DNA from: Hyphomicrobiales bacterium
GTDB lineage: Bacteria > Pseudomonadota > Alphaproteobacteria > Rhizobiales > Rhizobiaceae
Direction of reading: 5' to 3'
Assembly: GCA_900471605.1 (NCBI GenBank)
Contig: UCEY01000008.1
Location: 1-57,243, forward strand
Length of the DNA stretch: 57,243 nucleotides
Position 1 is the stretch's first letter. Every line of letters starts with the position of its first letter. Below, one piece after another: positions 35,622-46,050 of the stretch. The translations under genes and the position numbers were made by a program. Below the pieces are notes generated by a model. It was given only the letters and a program-made list of their open reading frames with translations. It was not told the DNA's origin and did no database searches.

Positions 35622-36701
35622 CTACGGCTTTAGGACCGTCAGCTTGAACGGCCCAGCATTCCCTGCTGCGTGCACGACGGCGTTGTTGGCTTGGTTCAAC
35701 GGAAATGCGGTTACCGTCCACTGATCGAGGTCAAGCACCCCGCCCCGAATTAGACCTATCAGCCTCGGTATCGCGAGTGTGTCATACATCCACTGTCCGC
35801 GGACGGTGATCAGATTGCGCATGATCCAGGGGTAGGGCAAGGCGAGATCCTCTCCACCTAGCATCCCCACACCACCCATAAGGACCGCCCGCCCGCCTTG
35901 TCGCAGTGTCATGATTGCGGTGCGTGCAATTGCGGCTCCGACCGAAGGTGGCAAGAAGTCTTGCACAGCGTCGATGGGACCCGTCGCGGCCGCTTGCATC
36001 GCAAGGGTATCCACTGCAGGCTCACCACTCAACTGGACGGGTCTCAGACGCTCGCCAAAACGTCGACGCAAATCATCCAAGACACCTACATTACGCCCCG
36101 GCGCCACGACGCAACGCGCGCCCATCGCCAACGCCAACGCGACGGTAGCTGAACCGAAGTTGCCGGTTGCGCCGCTCACTAACAGCGTTTCACCGGGCCT
36201 GAAGTCCATTGCCAACAGGCCGCCATAAGCAACAAGCAAGGTTGCTAGCGCGCACCAGTGCCCCGCATTCTCGGGATCGATAGCACCGATAGGTGCAGCA
36301 TTCTCAGTCGGCACGCGGACGCACTCAGCGAAGGTTCCATCCCGGAAATACTGTTGCAGCTGTTGCCCGCCCTCGCCTCGCGCGCTAACAGCCTGCAAGG
36401 CTACGTCCGGTGTCAGCCCCCCGTCGCGAGAGCGCACAGTCGGATCGCAAAACACCCAGTCTCCGCGCTTTAAACGAGTCGCGTCCGGGCCGACAGCCAG
36501 TACCTGCCCAACTGCGCCGCCGCCCGGCACCACAGGCGTCGGTAGCAGGTATTGCCGGGCGCCGCTCAACACTTCGGCAGTGTAAGACAGAACGGGGGTG
36601 GCCACGACATCCACTAAAACTTCACCGGTACCGATCGTGGGATCAGCGACGTGATCGATGCTCAGCGGCTTTCCAAAATCGTGAAGAACTGCAGCCTTCA
36701 T
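35622..36701 (-). CDS. Quinone oxidoreductase / zinc-type alcohol dehydrogenase-like (MDR superfamily)
   Basis: The start is ATG 36701 (MKAAVLHDFGKPL), 7 bp after AAAGGAGG; the frame's earlier start lacks a site. The 359-aa protein has a GroES-like N-terminal part (GEVLVDVVATPVLSY, VPGGGAVGQVLAVGPDA, KRGDWVFCDPTVRS) and a Rossmann domain (LLVSGATGNFGSATVALALAMGARCVV). The structural zinc cysteines are absent, as in quinone-oxidoreductase-type members. It is divergent from an Xre-type regulator, a common pairing for inducible detoxifying reductases. Confidence 0.85.
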   Translation of the reverse strand: MKAAVLHDFGKPLSIDHVADPTIGTGEVLVDVVATPVLSYTAEVLSGARQYLLPTPVVPGGGAVGQVLAVGPDATRLKRGDWVFCDPTVRSRDGGLTPDVALQAVSARGEGGQQLQQYFRDGTFAECVRVPTENAAPIGAIDPENAGHWCALATLLVAYGGLLAMDFRPGETLLVSGATGNFGSATVALALAMGARCVVAPGRNVGVLDDLRRRFGERLRPVQLSGEPAVDTLAMQAAATGPIDAVQDFLPPSVGAAIARTAIMTLRQGGRAVLMGGVGMLGGEDLALPYPWIMRNLITVRGQWMYDTLAIPRLIGLIRGGVLDLDQWTVTAFPLNQANNAVVHAAGNAGPFKLTVLKP

Positions 36702-36768
36702 ACGCAAACCTCCTTTGACCAGACGGCCCCAATCTAACGTTATTTCTCACCATAAGAAGAACCAGCAT

Positions 36769-36780
36769 GATACTAGTATC
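36769..36780. promoter_or_regulatory. Palindrome GATACTAGTATC between divergent genes
   Basis: This perfect 12-bp palindrome lies 26 bp upstream of the Xre-family regulator start and 68 bp from the reductase start. It is a likely operator for that regulator, by position only. Confidence 0.4.
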
Positions 36781-36805
36781 CACGAGGACCACCGGAGGAT
36801 ATTGA

Positions 36806-37579
36806 ATGACAGTTAACCGCCCATTCGGAGACTTCCTCCGTTCTCGTCGCATGCGATTGGCCCCCGATAAAGCTACTGGAACGGCATGGCAACGGCGCCG
36901 CACGCCCGGACTCAAGCGGGAGGAGGTAGCTATACGCGCCGGGATCAGCGCCGAGTGGTATGTCAAGTTGGAACAAGGACGAGCTGTCTCCCCCTCAAAC
37001 GAGACTATCGAGGCCCTGGGACGCGCATTGCAGCTCGACCGCATTGAGATGGCCCACCTACGAGCACTTGCCGCGACAGGTGGAAGAGAAACGTTCCAGC
37101 GTGAATCTCCTCCGGCCATGCTAGAACGCATTGTTGCAAGCCTAGCGGAGCCAGCCTACCTCATAGGCCAGCGCTTTGACATCCTAGCCTGGAATGACGC
37201 CGCTGCGGCCCTCTTTGGGGACTTCAGCCGAATTCCGATAAATGACCGCAACGTCCTTCACTGGATGATGTGTGATCCATCTGCAAAGCATTTGTTTGGC
37301 ATGACCTGGGCCACGGAGGCGGAGCGCGTAGTATCATTGTTCCGATCGGCCTATGACCTTTGGCCCGGCGACAAGGCCTTTGCGAGTCTCGTGGACCGCG
37401 TCGGAGCTACTTCTCCGGAGTTCCAAAAGTGGTGGCCCGAGCATGGTATTGGCGCGCCTCTATCGGGCACGAAACACTTAAAGCACCCGACACTTGGCGT
37501 CTTGCGGTACGAATATGCGAGCTTTCAGGCCAACGACGATCCAGCGCTCAAGTTAGCACTTTACACCAAGCATCCGTGA
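36806..37579 (+). CDS. Xre-family regulator with MmyB-like ligand domain
   Basis: The 257-aa protein starts 6 bp after GGAGG. Residues 5-75 form the HTH (FGDFLRSRRMRLAPDK, RRTPGLKREEVAIRAGISAEWYVKLEQGR). The C-terminal domain has the PAS-like MmyB pattern (PAYLIGQRFDILAWNDAAAALFGDF, NVLHWMMCDPSAK, HPTLGVLRYEYASFQ). Such regulators sit beside short-chain or medium-chain dehydrogenases and probably bind fatty-acid-like or small hydrophobic ligands. It likely controls the divergent reductase. Confidence 0.85.
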   Translation: MTVNRPFGDFLRSRRMRLAPDKATGTAWQRRRTPGLKREEVAIRAGISAEWYVKLEQGRAVSPSNETIEALGRALQLDRIEMAHLRALAATGGRETFQRESPPAMLERIVASLAEPAYLIGQRFDILAWNDAAAALFGDFSRIPINDRNVLHWMMCDPSAKHLFGMTWATEAERVVSLFRSAYDLWPGDKAFASLVDRVGATSPEFQKWWPEHGIGAPLSGTKHLKHPTLGVLRYEYASFQANDDPALKLALYTKHP

Positions 37580-38958
37580 CAGCCGGTTGTAATCCTTCGA
37601 TGCGCCAACTGGCTGCTTGGTGTGTTGCGACATGGAACAATTGTAGGATGGAACCGTCGTCACTCGACCCCGGCATCCGGAGGTCCTTCATGGTCGCGGT
37701 CAAAGCCTTTGGCGAAGAATCCATCACGCTATCGCGCAACCGACGGAATGGCGCTTGAGGCCGAGAGCACGCAAGCTGTACCAGTCGCTCATGTAGAAGG
37801 TCTCAATGACGCAGTGTAATTAGATGCGCACCGGCGACAAACAAATCCAGCCGATCGCCGTACCAAGGGCGCCGACCGTTTCGCCATGACAAAGGCTCTA
37901 CCATCTCGTTCGACTTCCTCTTCAGGAGTGAGCAATCGCTTTTTGATCGGCTAAAGAATATCTGCGAAGCTTCACCGCCTCTGCTGAAACTCCTTTCGCC
38001 CTGGTCCCTTGTGGCGTAACCCATGACGGGCCGGCCTTGGAAGGCCCGCATCTGCGCAAGAGGTTCAGAGGAAGAGAAAATAATTAACTTGAAGTTCACA
38101 CTGGCGAGGTTGCCGTCACAAACGTCGTCTCCGCCACAGCTGCCGGCGCGTATGCGGCCAATCCCCGAGTTGGTAGTGGGCCATGTACAAAAACTAGAAC
38201 ATCGTCGAAAACGCGATGAACTCGACGGACCAGATCACGCTCGTCGCCGTGAATGCCGCCGGCCTTGTCAAAGCTCTCCAGGGCGAAGGTCCGTTCCTGT
38301 CGTCGCGCCGACCAATGGAGCCTTCGCAAAGCCCCGCCGAGCGGGAAGAAGTGCTCCGGGCGATAGTTCTCGCGCGGGTGTTTAAACGGCACGCTATCGG
38401 TGAGGAGCTGCGAGGCACCAGGGCACCGTTTGGCGCTCGGAAAACAAACCGCAATCGCCGGCGTTGCTGCGAACACGAAGATGAAATGCAGTCGATCCGC
38501 GAGTGTGTCTAACCCAACGCTTCAACGTATACCTCCGGATGGCCCAGCCGCGATATCAACGCACTCATGCCCATGGATTTTGCACCCTGAACGGCATCAG
38601 CCTGTCGTTCACCTCAAACCTTGAACTGATCGGGATCAGCTTTCCGCCCCGCATGATTGCACCTGCCAGTACGGATAGCGCTGCTAATCCAAATCTCCAA
38701 TGCCATTCGGGATTCCACTACTATGGCCATTTTGACTGCATAAATGCGGGCAGGTAAAAGACCGCGGCCGCCACAAAAGCAGGCTCGGTCCGATGTGACC
38801 AAAGCCTGCCACCGCCATGTGTAGAGGAGGCGGCCAAACGAAACCTCGAGGCAGCGCGGAACCCGAGAAACCACCATCCAAGGCGAGAAAGCCTCAGGGG
38901 CCAACGGCCAGTCTGGGTGGAAGGAGTGCCATAAAGAATGCGCGCCTGATGGTTTCCT
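37580..38958. other. Gene-poor stretch
   Basis: No credible gene is visible in about 1.4 kb. Overlapping frames on both strands lack start signals and family resemblance. It is probably decayed sequence. Confidence 0.45.
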
Positions 38959-39609
38959 TCAGAATTTTACACCGATACCAATATTGAAAGCGCTCTGGTT
39001 GAACTGGGTGTCGATGCCGCGCAGTCCAACCTTTTCAAAGCTGTTAAAGCGGTATTCGGCCCGCACAAACGCGGCTTTTGAGATTGCCCAGTCTATACCC
39101 GCGCCTAATGTCCAGCCATGTGCGAATTTACTGTCGTCGGGATCGTTCAGGTATATATTGGCGCCGGTCCATCCACCAGCCAAGTAGAAGAGGCCGTCGC
39201 CCATCTTCTGACCGAGGCGGAGGCGAGCTGAAGTCGTCCAACTTGTTCCTACCTCCTTTGCGCCGTTAAAAGCGCGGCCGTTCCAGTCGTAGCCGACGTC
39301 GCCCTCGACGCCGAGAACGAAGCCGCTGGAGGTGGTCCAGTTGCGGCCGGCAAAGCCGCCCACCCGGCCGCCGGGAAAGTTTTCGCCTGACTGATCCTCG
39401 CAAAAGCTTTCGAGTGTCACCTTGCCAATGCCGTAGCCCGCATGCAAGCCGAGATAGGGGCTGCTCCACTCAAAGTCAGGAGGCGGCGCGACGACGGGCG
39501 GTGGCTCCGGGGGGGCCTCAAATGAAGGCGGGTTAAGGTCGGCGGCATGCATACTTCCAACAAAACTGCCCAACAGAAAAGCAAGTGTTAAAAAAGATCT
39601 CACAAGCAT
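38959..39609 (-). CDS. Small outer-membrane beta-barrel protein (Omp25/Omp31/RopB-type)
   Basis: The preferred start MLVRSFLTLAFLLGSFVGSMHAADL gives 216 aa with a signal peptide cleaved after MHA. A proline-rich spacer (PPEPPPVVAPPP) leads into an eight-stranded barrel with glycine/aromatic alternation (SSPYLGLHAGYGIGKV, GGRVGGFAGRNW, GFVLGVEGDVGYDW) and the C-terminal Phe (FNIGIGVKF) required for outer-membrane insertion. Surface barrels of this class include the acid- and host-associated AopB/RopB proteins of rhizobia. Two vir-box-like sites precede it, so it may be induced with the vir regulon. Confidence 0.8.
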   Translation of the reverse strand: MLVRSFLTLAFLLGSFVGSMHAADLNPPSFEAPPEPPPVVAPPPDFEWSSPYLGLHAGYGIGKVTLESFCEDQSGENFPGGRVGGFAGRNWTTSSGFVLGVEGDVGYDWNGRAFNGAKEVGTSWTTSARLRLGQKMGDGLFYLAGGWTGANIYLNDPDDSKFAHGWTLGAGIDWAISKAAFVRAEYRFNSFEKVGLRGIDTQFNQSAFNIGIGVKF

Positions 39610-39647
39610 CATCCTCAGATTTAATTGTATTAAGCTTCTACAAATAA

Positions 39648-39684
39648 CTGAAATGTGCAATCTTTTGATCGTTTCGATTGTAAT
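39648..39684 (-). promoter_or_regulatory. vir boxes upstream of the outer-membrane protein
   Basis: Minus-strand ATTACAATCGAAAC (39684-39671) matches the VirG consensus RTTDCAWWTGHAAY at 13 of 14 positions. ATTGCACATTTCAG (39661-39648) matches at 10. A TACAAT -10 follows at 39629-39624. The near-palindromic strong box could also face the plus-strand F-box gene 250 bp away. Confidence 0.5.
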
Positions 39685-39931
39685 ATATATCGACAAGCAG
39701 AGGGCGTTCATTGACGTCGTGTTGACAATGTAACGCCCACGGGCGTTGATCATGACGGATGCGTACATTCGCACGCGACAGCCAGCAACGTCTGGATCTC
39801 GTTGAACCCTTTTTGAAGCCGACTCTTAGCCTAGGTACCCTGCCATATTTCGTATGTAACGTTTCAACGATTGATTTCGACTTCCTCAATATTCCACTTA
39901 AAGACCAGTATAAAAGAGGGATCATTTCGAC

Positions 39932-41137
39932 ATGAAAGACGACGGAACGAACAATGCACCGAACTCAAGCAACGAATTTGGCTGGAATGGCTTGCCCAAC
40001 GAAATCAAGAGCATGATCACCATTCATGCCATAAACGACATAGATGCTTGGAGATCAAAAAGTACCGTTGACAGCTTGAGGCATACGAGTAAGGATTTTC
40101 GTTATCAAACCGATGTCAGACCGATAAAACAGTATAGAGAGCTTTTGAAGGGCAACGGTTTAGTTTCTGATGACGTTGTAAAAAAGACCTTCCTAGAGAA
40201 GGAATTCACACCTACATACTTAGATCGCCCTCACATCGGACATGAACTCGCTGCGTTGTCTGAGATTCTGCAGTTTCAGTCTCCTGAGATGCGATCACAG
40301 ATATTTAGCGTAGTCTCCGGTAAAGGCATCGACGAACGAATGCTGGGGTACGCTCATCTAATAGATAACGCAAGTTTGCTTAAACCTCACGAGGTCACTC
40401 AAATGGAACGAGAGGCACTTGAGACGTTTGACAATCCAATTTTCGGAAGTAATATTGCGAACTATAGTGCGGCCGAAATACTTGTGAGGGGTTACGATCA
40501 TCTCACTGATAGTACTCACGCAGTCGTCGACAAAATCATTCACAACGAGAACGCAGTTTATTGTCGTGCTAATTTTTGTAACGCAATCATATATTCTCGT
40601 CCCTCTATGCTGGGAGACCCGAATTTTAGAGAACTTGTGAAAGAGACCCTCTCGGACATCGAAGATCCTCACGGGGCACTGGAGGAGCTATCGTCTTACG
40701 TTGATCCCAAGTCGCAGTCGGATATTGATTTTGTAATGGAACAGTCTCTTTTTTATATAGGCCGGCCATCTGTGGAAGGACCCAATCACGCTCTTAATGC
40801 TCCAGCTCGAGCTATCGCAAAATTGTTTCAGTCAAAGCTTGTGCGTCGAGTCCACAAAAATATGACATATGACATGATTAGATCAGGGTCAAAAGAAGGT
40901 CTCGCCCTGATCGAAGCCTCCAAGGTGTATTCCCAGGCAGTGCGAGAAAAAATTTCGCTAGACCCGTCGGAGAGCAAGAAGTTAAGGGGAATTTTGGAAA
41001 AAACTTCAAATCTTCCTGAGGATTTTGGGCGCATTCAAAAGGTACAGTATGCTGCGGCATCAGCATCTCGGCAGATGAATGAAGCTCGAGCAATGCTGAT
41101 GAATTCGATCGCCGATCGCAGCGATCGGGGGCGATAG
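39932..41137 (+). CDS. F-box-like protein, candidate type IV secreted effector
   Basis: The 401-aa protein has an N-terminal F-box-like segment (residues 20-60: GLPNEIKSMITIHAINDIDAW, then LRHTSKDFRYQT) after a polar leader, a fit to the LPxEI...L...S..F pattern of VirF-type proteins. The remainder is helical with no recognised domain. The C-terminus (IADRSDRGR) has the arginine-rich RxxRxR pattern of VirD4-dependent Vir effectors. AT content is higher than in its neighbours, suggesting separate origin. AGAGGG precedes the ATG. In the plant it would recruit targets to an SCF ubiquitin ligase through Skp1. Upstream, GTTTCA at 39861-39866 is at most half of a vir box. Confidence 0.6.
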   Translation: MKDDGTNNAPNSSNEFGWNGLPNEIKSMITIHAINDIDAWRSKSTVDSLRHTSKDFRYQTDVRPIKQYRELLKGNGLVSDDVVKKTFLEKEFTPTYLDRPHIGHELAALSEILQFQSPEMRSQIFSVVSGKGIDERMLGYAHLIDNASLLKPHEVTQMEREALETFDNPIFGSNIANYSAAEILVRGYDHLTDSTHAVVDKIIHNENAVYCRANFCNAIIYSRPSMLGDPNFRELVKETLSDIEDPHGALEELSSYVDPKSQSDIDFVMEQSLFYIGRPSVEGPNHALNAPARAIAKLFQSKLVRRVHKNMTYDMIRSGSKEGLALIEASKVYSQAVREKISLDPSESKKLRGILEKTSNLPEDFGRIQKVQYAAASASRQMNEARAMLMNSIADRSDRGR

Positions 41138-41387
41138 ATGTCAGATGTGTCTACCCCTGGAACGGGTTTCGACAAAGATAACCTTGGTAAGAACCCGCCC
41201 CAGTTCATCCCCATCGCTATACTCTGAGCGTAGCTACCGACAGAAACACTCGAACCACCAACGGCCTCGCGCGTTTACGAGCGGCTCACCTGCCGAAATA
41301 CCCACCAAACCGAAGCGTTTCGATCGCAGATAACAATGGTGGGGAATATAGAGCGGTTGGAAGCAAGGCCATATGGCAGGAGCACGC

Positions 41388-43283
41388 ATGCACGCGCCAA
41401 ACGCTACCTCGGAACCTCATTCGGAGGCCCACAGATTCCTCGTTCTCCTTCTTGGCTCTATTGGCGTTGTCTATGGCGACATCGGTACCAGCCCACTCTA
41501 TGCCTTCAGGGAGGCGCTCCGTCCGTTCTCCGGCGACGGAGTACATGAACCCGAAGTGGTGGGGCTCATCTCGCTGATGGTCTGGACGCTGACGATCATC
41601 GTCACATTCAAGTACGTCCTTTTTCTGCTCCGCGCGGACAATGACGGTGAAGGCGGGACGCTTTCTCTCCTCGCCCTTCTGATGAAGAAGACGGGCAGCT
41701 TCATGCCAGTTATGTTTTTCGCAGGCCTCATCGGATCGGCGCTCTTTATCGGCGACGCCATGATCACTCCTGCCCTCTCAGTGATGTCGGCGCTCGAAGG
41801 GATGAAGCTCGTCACCCCCGCCTTCTCTGACTATGTGCTGCCGATCTCTGCCGCCATCATGGTTGGTCTCTTTTCCGTACAGTCCAAGGGTACGGGAGCT
41901 GTCGCCAAGTTCTTCGGCCCGATCACCGTCGTCTGGTTTCTCGCCATGGCCTGGGGCGGCCTCATCCACATCGGTGACCATTGGAGAATCCTCGCGGCGC
42001 TCAACCCGGTCAACGCCCTCTGGTTCATCACCCACGCTGGTTGGGCTGGTATTGTTGTTCTCGGCGCCGTCTTTCTGACGGTGACAGGTGCCGAAGCACT
42101 CTACGCCGATCTCGGCCATTTCGGCCGCACGCCGATCAGCGTGGCGTGGTTCATCCTCGTTTTTCCCGCCCTCGCCCTAAACTACCTCGGACAAGGCGCA
42201 CTGGTTCTCAGCCATCCCGAGGCGATGGAAGATCCCTTCTTCCTGCTCTATCCGGAATGGGCGCTCCTGCCGATGGTGATCCTCGCCACCATGGCCACGA
42301 TCATCGCCAGCCAGGCAGTCATCACTGGCGCGTTCTCGCTGGCGCGTCAGGCAGTCCACCTCGGGTTCCTGCCCCGCTTGCTGATCAAGTTTACATCGGA
42401 GACGAACACGGGGCAGATTTACGTGCCGGCCGTGAACATGATCCTTTTCGTCGGCGTCATTGTGTTAATCTTCGCTTTCGGCGACTCAGAGTCGCTGGCG
42501 ACTGCCTACGGCATTTCGGTGACTGGGGCGATGGTCGTAACAACGGTTATGTCCTTCCAGTTCCTGCGCTCGGTCTGGGGCTACTCGACTGCCGCGGCAG
42601 GCCTCATCCTCGCCCCGCTCTTGGCCATCGAGAGCGTCTTCCTGCTTGCAAACCTACTCAAAATCCACGACGGCGGCTGGGTGCCTGTAGCGTTGGCCAT
42701 CGCCATCATGATCGTCATGTGGACATGGACCCGGGGATCGCAGATGCTGCGTGAGAAGACCGCCCGACACGACATCCCGCTCGAGAAGTTCATCCGCTCG
42801 GTCGAGAAGTCCTCGCACGCGCTAGTCACGGTCCCCGGTACGGCCGTGTTCCTGACGAGCGTCGCCGATAAGACGCCAGCGGTCCTGCTGCACAACATCA
42901 AGCACAACCACGTGCTTCACGAGCAGAATGTCATCCTGACGGTCAGGACCTCGGAGCAGCCTTACGTATCAGATGCGGAGCGCGTTTCGTTGACGAAGAT
43001 TTCAGATCGGTTCGCCAAGCTAGAACTCTGCTTCGGCTTCATGGACGAGCCGAACGTTACGAGGGCTATGACGCTCTGCAAAAAGGCGGGCTTCAAATTC
43101 GAGATCATGCAGACCTCGTTTTACCTTGGCCGAAGGACTTTGATTGGCAATCCAAACTCCGGTCTCCCCTGGTGGCAGGACGAGCTTTACATCGCACTAT
43201 CCGGTCTGGGGATCGACCCATCCGCCTACTTTAAGCTTCCCGCCAACAGGGTGGTGGAGATCGGGGAGCAGGTGACCATATGA
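41388..43283 (+). CDS. kup: Kup-family low-affinity potassium transporter
   Basis: The start ATG 41388 ([15 protein letters not shown]) is 5 bp after AGGAG; an ATG 15 bp earlier lacks a site. The 631-aa protein has the Kup signature at its first helix ([22 protein letters not shown]), about 12 membrane segments and a C-terminal cytoplasmic domain ([42 protein letters not shown]). It imports K+ with H+. It is complete, of normal length, and more GC-rich than the F-box gene 250 bp upstream, so not obviously part of the same transfer event. Confidence 0.95.
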   Translation: MHAPNATSEPHSEAHRFLVLLLGSIGVVYGDIGTSPLYAFREALRPFSGDGVHEPEVVGLISLMVWTLTIIVTFKYVLFLLRADNDGEGGTLSLLALLMKKTGSFMPVMFFAGLIGSALFIGDAMITPALSVMSALEGMKLVTPAFSDYVLPISAAIMVGLFSVQSKGTGAVAKFFGPITVVWFLAMAWGGLIHIGDHWRILAALNPVNALWFITHAGWAGIVVLGAVFLTVTGAEALYADLGHFGRTPISVAWFILVFPALALNYLGQGALVLSHPEAMEDPFFLLYPEWALLPMVILATMATIIASQAVITGAFSLARQAVHLGFLPRLLIKFTSETNTGQIYVPAVNMILFVGVIVLIFAFGDSESLATAYGISVTGAMVVTTVMSFQFLRSVWGYSTAAAGLILAPLLAIESVFLLANLLKIHDGGWVPVALAIAIMIVMWTWTRGSQMLREKTARHDIPLEKFIRSVEKSSHALVTVPGTAVFLTSVADKTPAVLLHNIKHNHVLHEQNVILTVRTSEQPYVSDAERVSLTKISDRFAKLELCFGFMDEPNVTRAMTLCKKAGFKFEIMQTSFYLGRRTLIGNPNSGLPWWQDELYIALSGLGIDPSAYFKLPANRVVEIGEQVTI

Positions 43284-43619
43284 GCATTCCAACGATACTG
43301 ACCAGAGCGACATCGCCACCCAGATCAAACAGCCGTCTTTCTCTCCGAGTTTTGAATGACAGAGATCATCGGGCCGAGAGCGGCAGCATTTCTCGAATAT
43401 CAGCGAAAGCCTTTGGGGGAAGGCGGCTGCAACCTGAACCCCTGGCCCAAGGCGTCGGGCTCGCTATCCTGCCGCGTGTGGTCGGCGATCAATGCGCGCG
43501 GCCGCGCGAAGAGTGGCCGGCCGAGCAATCCAATGTCACTCGATTGCTCGCGCTGCTCGTCTAGAACCCGATCGTATTCTTCTTGCGCGCGCTCAAGCTC
43601 GGCACCGTAGGTCACGCCC

Positions 43620-43962
43620 AGCGCAAAGTGCGGGGACAAGCGCATGCACCGGTCTCTGGACCATACACGCATTCATCTGAACGAACAGCTTACCATCGAG
43701 AAGCTAGCGGAAATGGCGTGTCTAAGCCTGCGGCAGTTCAGCCGAATTTTTCAGGATAAGTCGGCATTTGTCCGGCGAAGGCGGTCGAACTCCTTCGGGT
43801 CGAAGAAGCGAGACGGCCGTTCGAAACTACGCGTGTTCCTGTCGAGATCCTCGCTCTCGAAATCGGTTTTAGCGAACTGAAAGAATGCGACGAGCCTTTA
43901 TCCAGCAGTACGGGTCACCACCACAGGCGTTCCGACGACGACTCTGTTTGCGTTGTCACCTC
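43620..43962 (+). pseudogene. AraC-family (GlxA-type) regulator, C-terminal remnant
   Basis: Spread over frames, the two AraC HTH helices are readable: LTIEKLAEMACLSLRQFSRIFQD, then EILALEIGFSELK and a final QQYGSPPQAFRRRL-like end. Frame changes near 43770 and 43880 and loss of the N-terminal domain inactivate it. The IS630-family element follows directly. The interval 43284-43619 holds no clear gene. Confidence 0.7.
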
Positions 43963-43963
43963 A

Positions 43964-45011
43964 CTAGAGCAAATCCTGTTTAATCCGGGTCATATCCTGC
44001 TGCTTTGATATAGTTCGCGCATTCCGCTGGTGTGAAGCGGCTCATCAAAGCGCCAACCGCATTCCACAGGGCATCGATTTTTCGCTCTGCTCGACCTCGC
44101 AACATGGCTTTCAGCTTGGAGAATGCGTTCTCTATCGGGTTAAAGTCAGGAATATAGGGCGGCAGGAACATGAGCCTTGCTCCGACGCGTTCGATGGCAT
44201 CACGCACACCGGATGTCTTGTGTGCCGGCAAGATGTCCATGACCACGATATCGGCGGTGCGAAGCGTCGGCAGCAACACTTGCTCGACATAGGCCAGGAA
44301 GACGTTGCCGTTCATCGCGCCATCGTAGACGAATGGCGCGGTCATTCCGGTGAGGCGCAACGCTCCGGTGAAAGTCGTTGTTTTCCAATGACCATGCGGC
44401 ACGCCGGCCCGGCAACGCTCGCCGCGCAGTGCACGTCCGCGCAGACGTGCCATCTTCGTCGAAAGGCTGGTCTCATCGATAAAGACCAGCCTTTCCGGAT
44501 CCAGATCGAGTTGGCCATCGAACCAGGCGCGTCGGCGCTTCAGGACATCCGGCCGGTCTTGCTCCAGTGCATGTGCGGACTTTTTTTAAACGTCCAGCCG
44601 CGGCCGCGCAGCCATGCACCAACGGCAATTCGACTAATCCTGACTTGCCGTTCGGCAGACAAGAGCGCAACCATTTCGTCGAGCGTCACGTCCTTGCGCT
44701 CTTCGATCAGTTCGATGACGAATGCCTCGTGTGCATCCAGTGCCGATGGGCGCTTCCAACCTTGCGGTCGGGAGGTTGGCTCACCGTCTTTCGCTCTTGC
44801 AATCCAGCGGATCGCCGTCGAAACGCCAACCTCGAAGCGAGCCGCAGCCTGCCGTGCCGACAAGCCCGCAGCAGACGCTCTCAACAAACACAATCGAAGG
44901 TCATCATCCAGTGCCCGTGCCATCATCCACCTCTTCGCTGTGGATGTTGAATCAGCTTCGGCTCGCACCGTCACATCACAATTGATTCATTGATTGCCGG
45001 ATTTTCTCTAG
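43964..45011 (-). mobile_element. Complete IS630-family insertion sequence
   Basis: The ends are matching inverted repeats: CTAGAGCAAATCCTG at 43964 and, read inward from 45011, CTAGAGAAAATCCGG. Both lie at CTAG, consistent with the TA target preference of IS630. The element is about 1048 bp and carries a transposase in two frames. Confidence 0.8.
43980..44974 (-). CDS. IS630-family transposase, two frames joined by frameshift
   Basis: The first frame (44540-44974, 144 aa) holds the HTH (GLSARQAAARFEVGVSTAIRWI) and a second HTH (RQVRISRIAVGAWLRGRGWTFKK). It ends after a TTTAAAAAAAG run near 44585. The second frame then reads AWFDGQLDLDPERLVFIDETS, IVVMDILPAHKTSGVRDAIE and PDFNPIENAFSKLKAMLRG, giving an intact DDE triad (FIDET, VMDILPAHK, NPIEN). 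The A7 run suggests programmed frameshifting, so the element may be active. Confidence 0.8.
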
Positions 45012-45095
45012 ATGTGAGCTTTCAGGAGGTTGTCCATTCGGAGCTGATTTAGGAGACTGGAGTTACCACACTTCAGTTTTCCAGGATGGCTCCGA

Positions 45096-46050
45096 ATGAA
45101 CATCCACAAGAATGCCCGACTGACCCCGCTGCGTCGAGAGGAAATGGCTGTCGCCGTTCTCTGCGGTGCGCTCACCAAAGCGCAAGCCGCCCGCGTCTAT
45201 GCCCGCTCGCCCAAGATCGTGTCGCGCTGGATTGAGCGCTTCGAGCAAGGTGGGCGCGCCAATATGGCGGATCGCTCGTCGCGCCCCCAAAACAGCCCCC
45301 GTCAGGCGGATGAGGTTTTGAGCGATCACATCGTCGCTCTTCGTCGCCAGCGCCTGATCGGCAAGCACATTGCCATGGAGACAGGCGTATCACCGGCCAC
45401 CGTCAGCCGGGTTCTCAAGCGGGCCGGTCTTTCCCGGATGAAAGACATTGCTCCGGCCGAACCGGTCGTGCGTTACGAATATGCCGAGCCAGGCGGCTTG
45501 ATCCATCTCGATATCAAGCGTCTCGGCCGCTTCGACCGGGTCGGGCACCGGATCACTGGCGGCAGGACTGGTCAGAGCAACTCACGCGGCATCGGCTGGG
45601 AATACGTCCATGTCTCGATCGACGATGCATCCCGCATCGCCTTCACCGACATCTTCCCGAACGAAAAGGCCGTCAGTGCCATAGCCTTCCTCAATGCGGC
45701 AGTTGCCTATTACGCCAGCCTCGGCATTACGGTTACGCGCGTCATGACCGACAACGGCTCTTGCTACATCGCCAAGGACTTCGCACGAGCCTGCAAGGCT
45801 CTCGGTCTCAAGCACATCCGCAAAACCTTATACGCCGAAGACCAACGGCAAGGCCGAACGTTTTATTCAGACAGCCTTACGCGAAGGGGCTTATGCTCGG
45901 GCATATCAAACCTCAGATCATCGAAAGGCCCACCTGCCGAACTGGAACCACATGTACAATTGGCATCGTCCGCACGGCGGCTTAAAATCAAAAACACCCA
46001 TCAGTCGCCTCAGTCTGAACAGCGACAACGTGTTGAGGCTCCACAACTAG
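45096..46050 (+). pseudogene. IS481-family transposase, frameshifted
   Basis: The N-terminal HTH (LCGALTKAQAARVYARSPKIVSRW) and two catalytic Asp regions (LIHLDIKRLGRF, RVMTDNGSCYIA) are in one frame. A small deletion near 45828 shifts the frame; the third acidic region (NGKAERFIQTALREGAYA) and the end (HRPHGGLKSKTPISRL) continue in another frame to TAG at about 46048. It is therefore inactive in one piece. Its end overlaps the 3' end of the LysR gene. Confidence 0.8.

Noticed and set aside
43400..43672. 90-codon minus-strand frame with GAELERAQEEYDRVLDEQ
   Set aside because: It looks protein-like but overlaps the AraC remnant, lacks a start signal and has no recognisable family; too weak to list.
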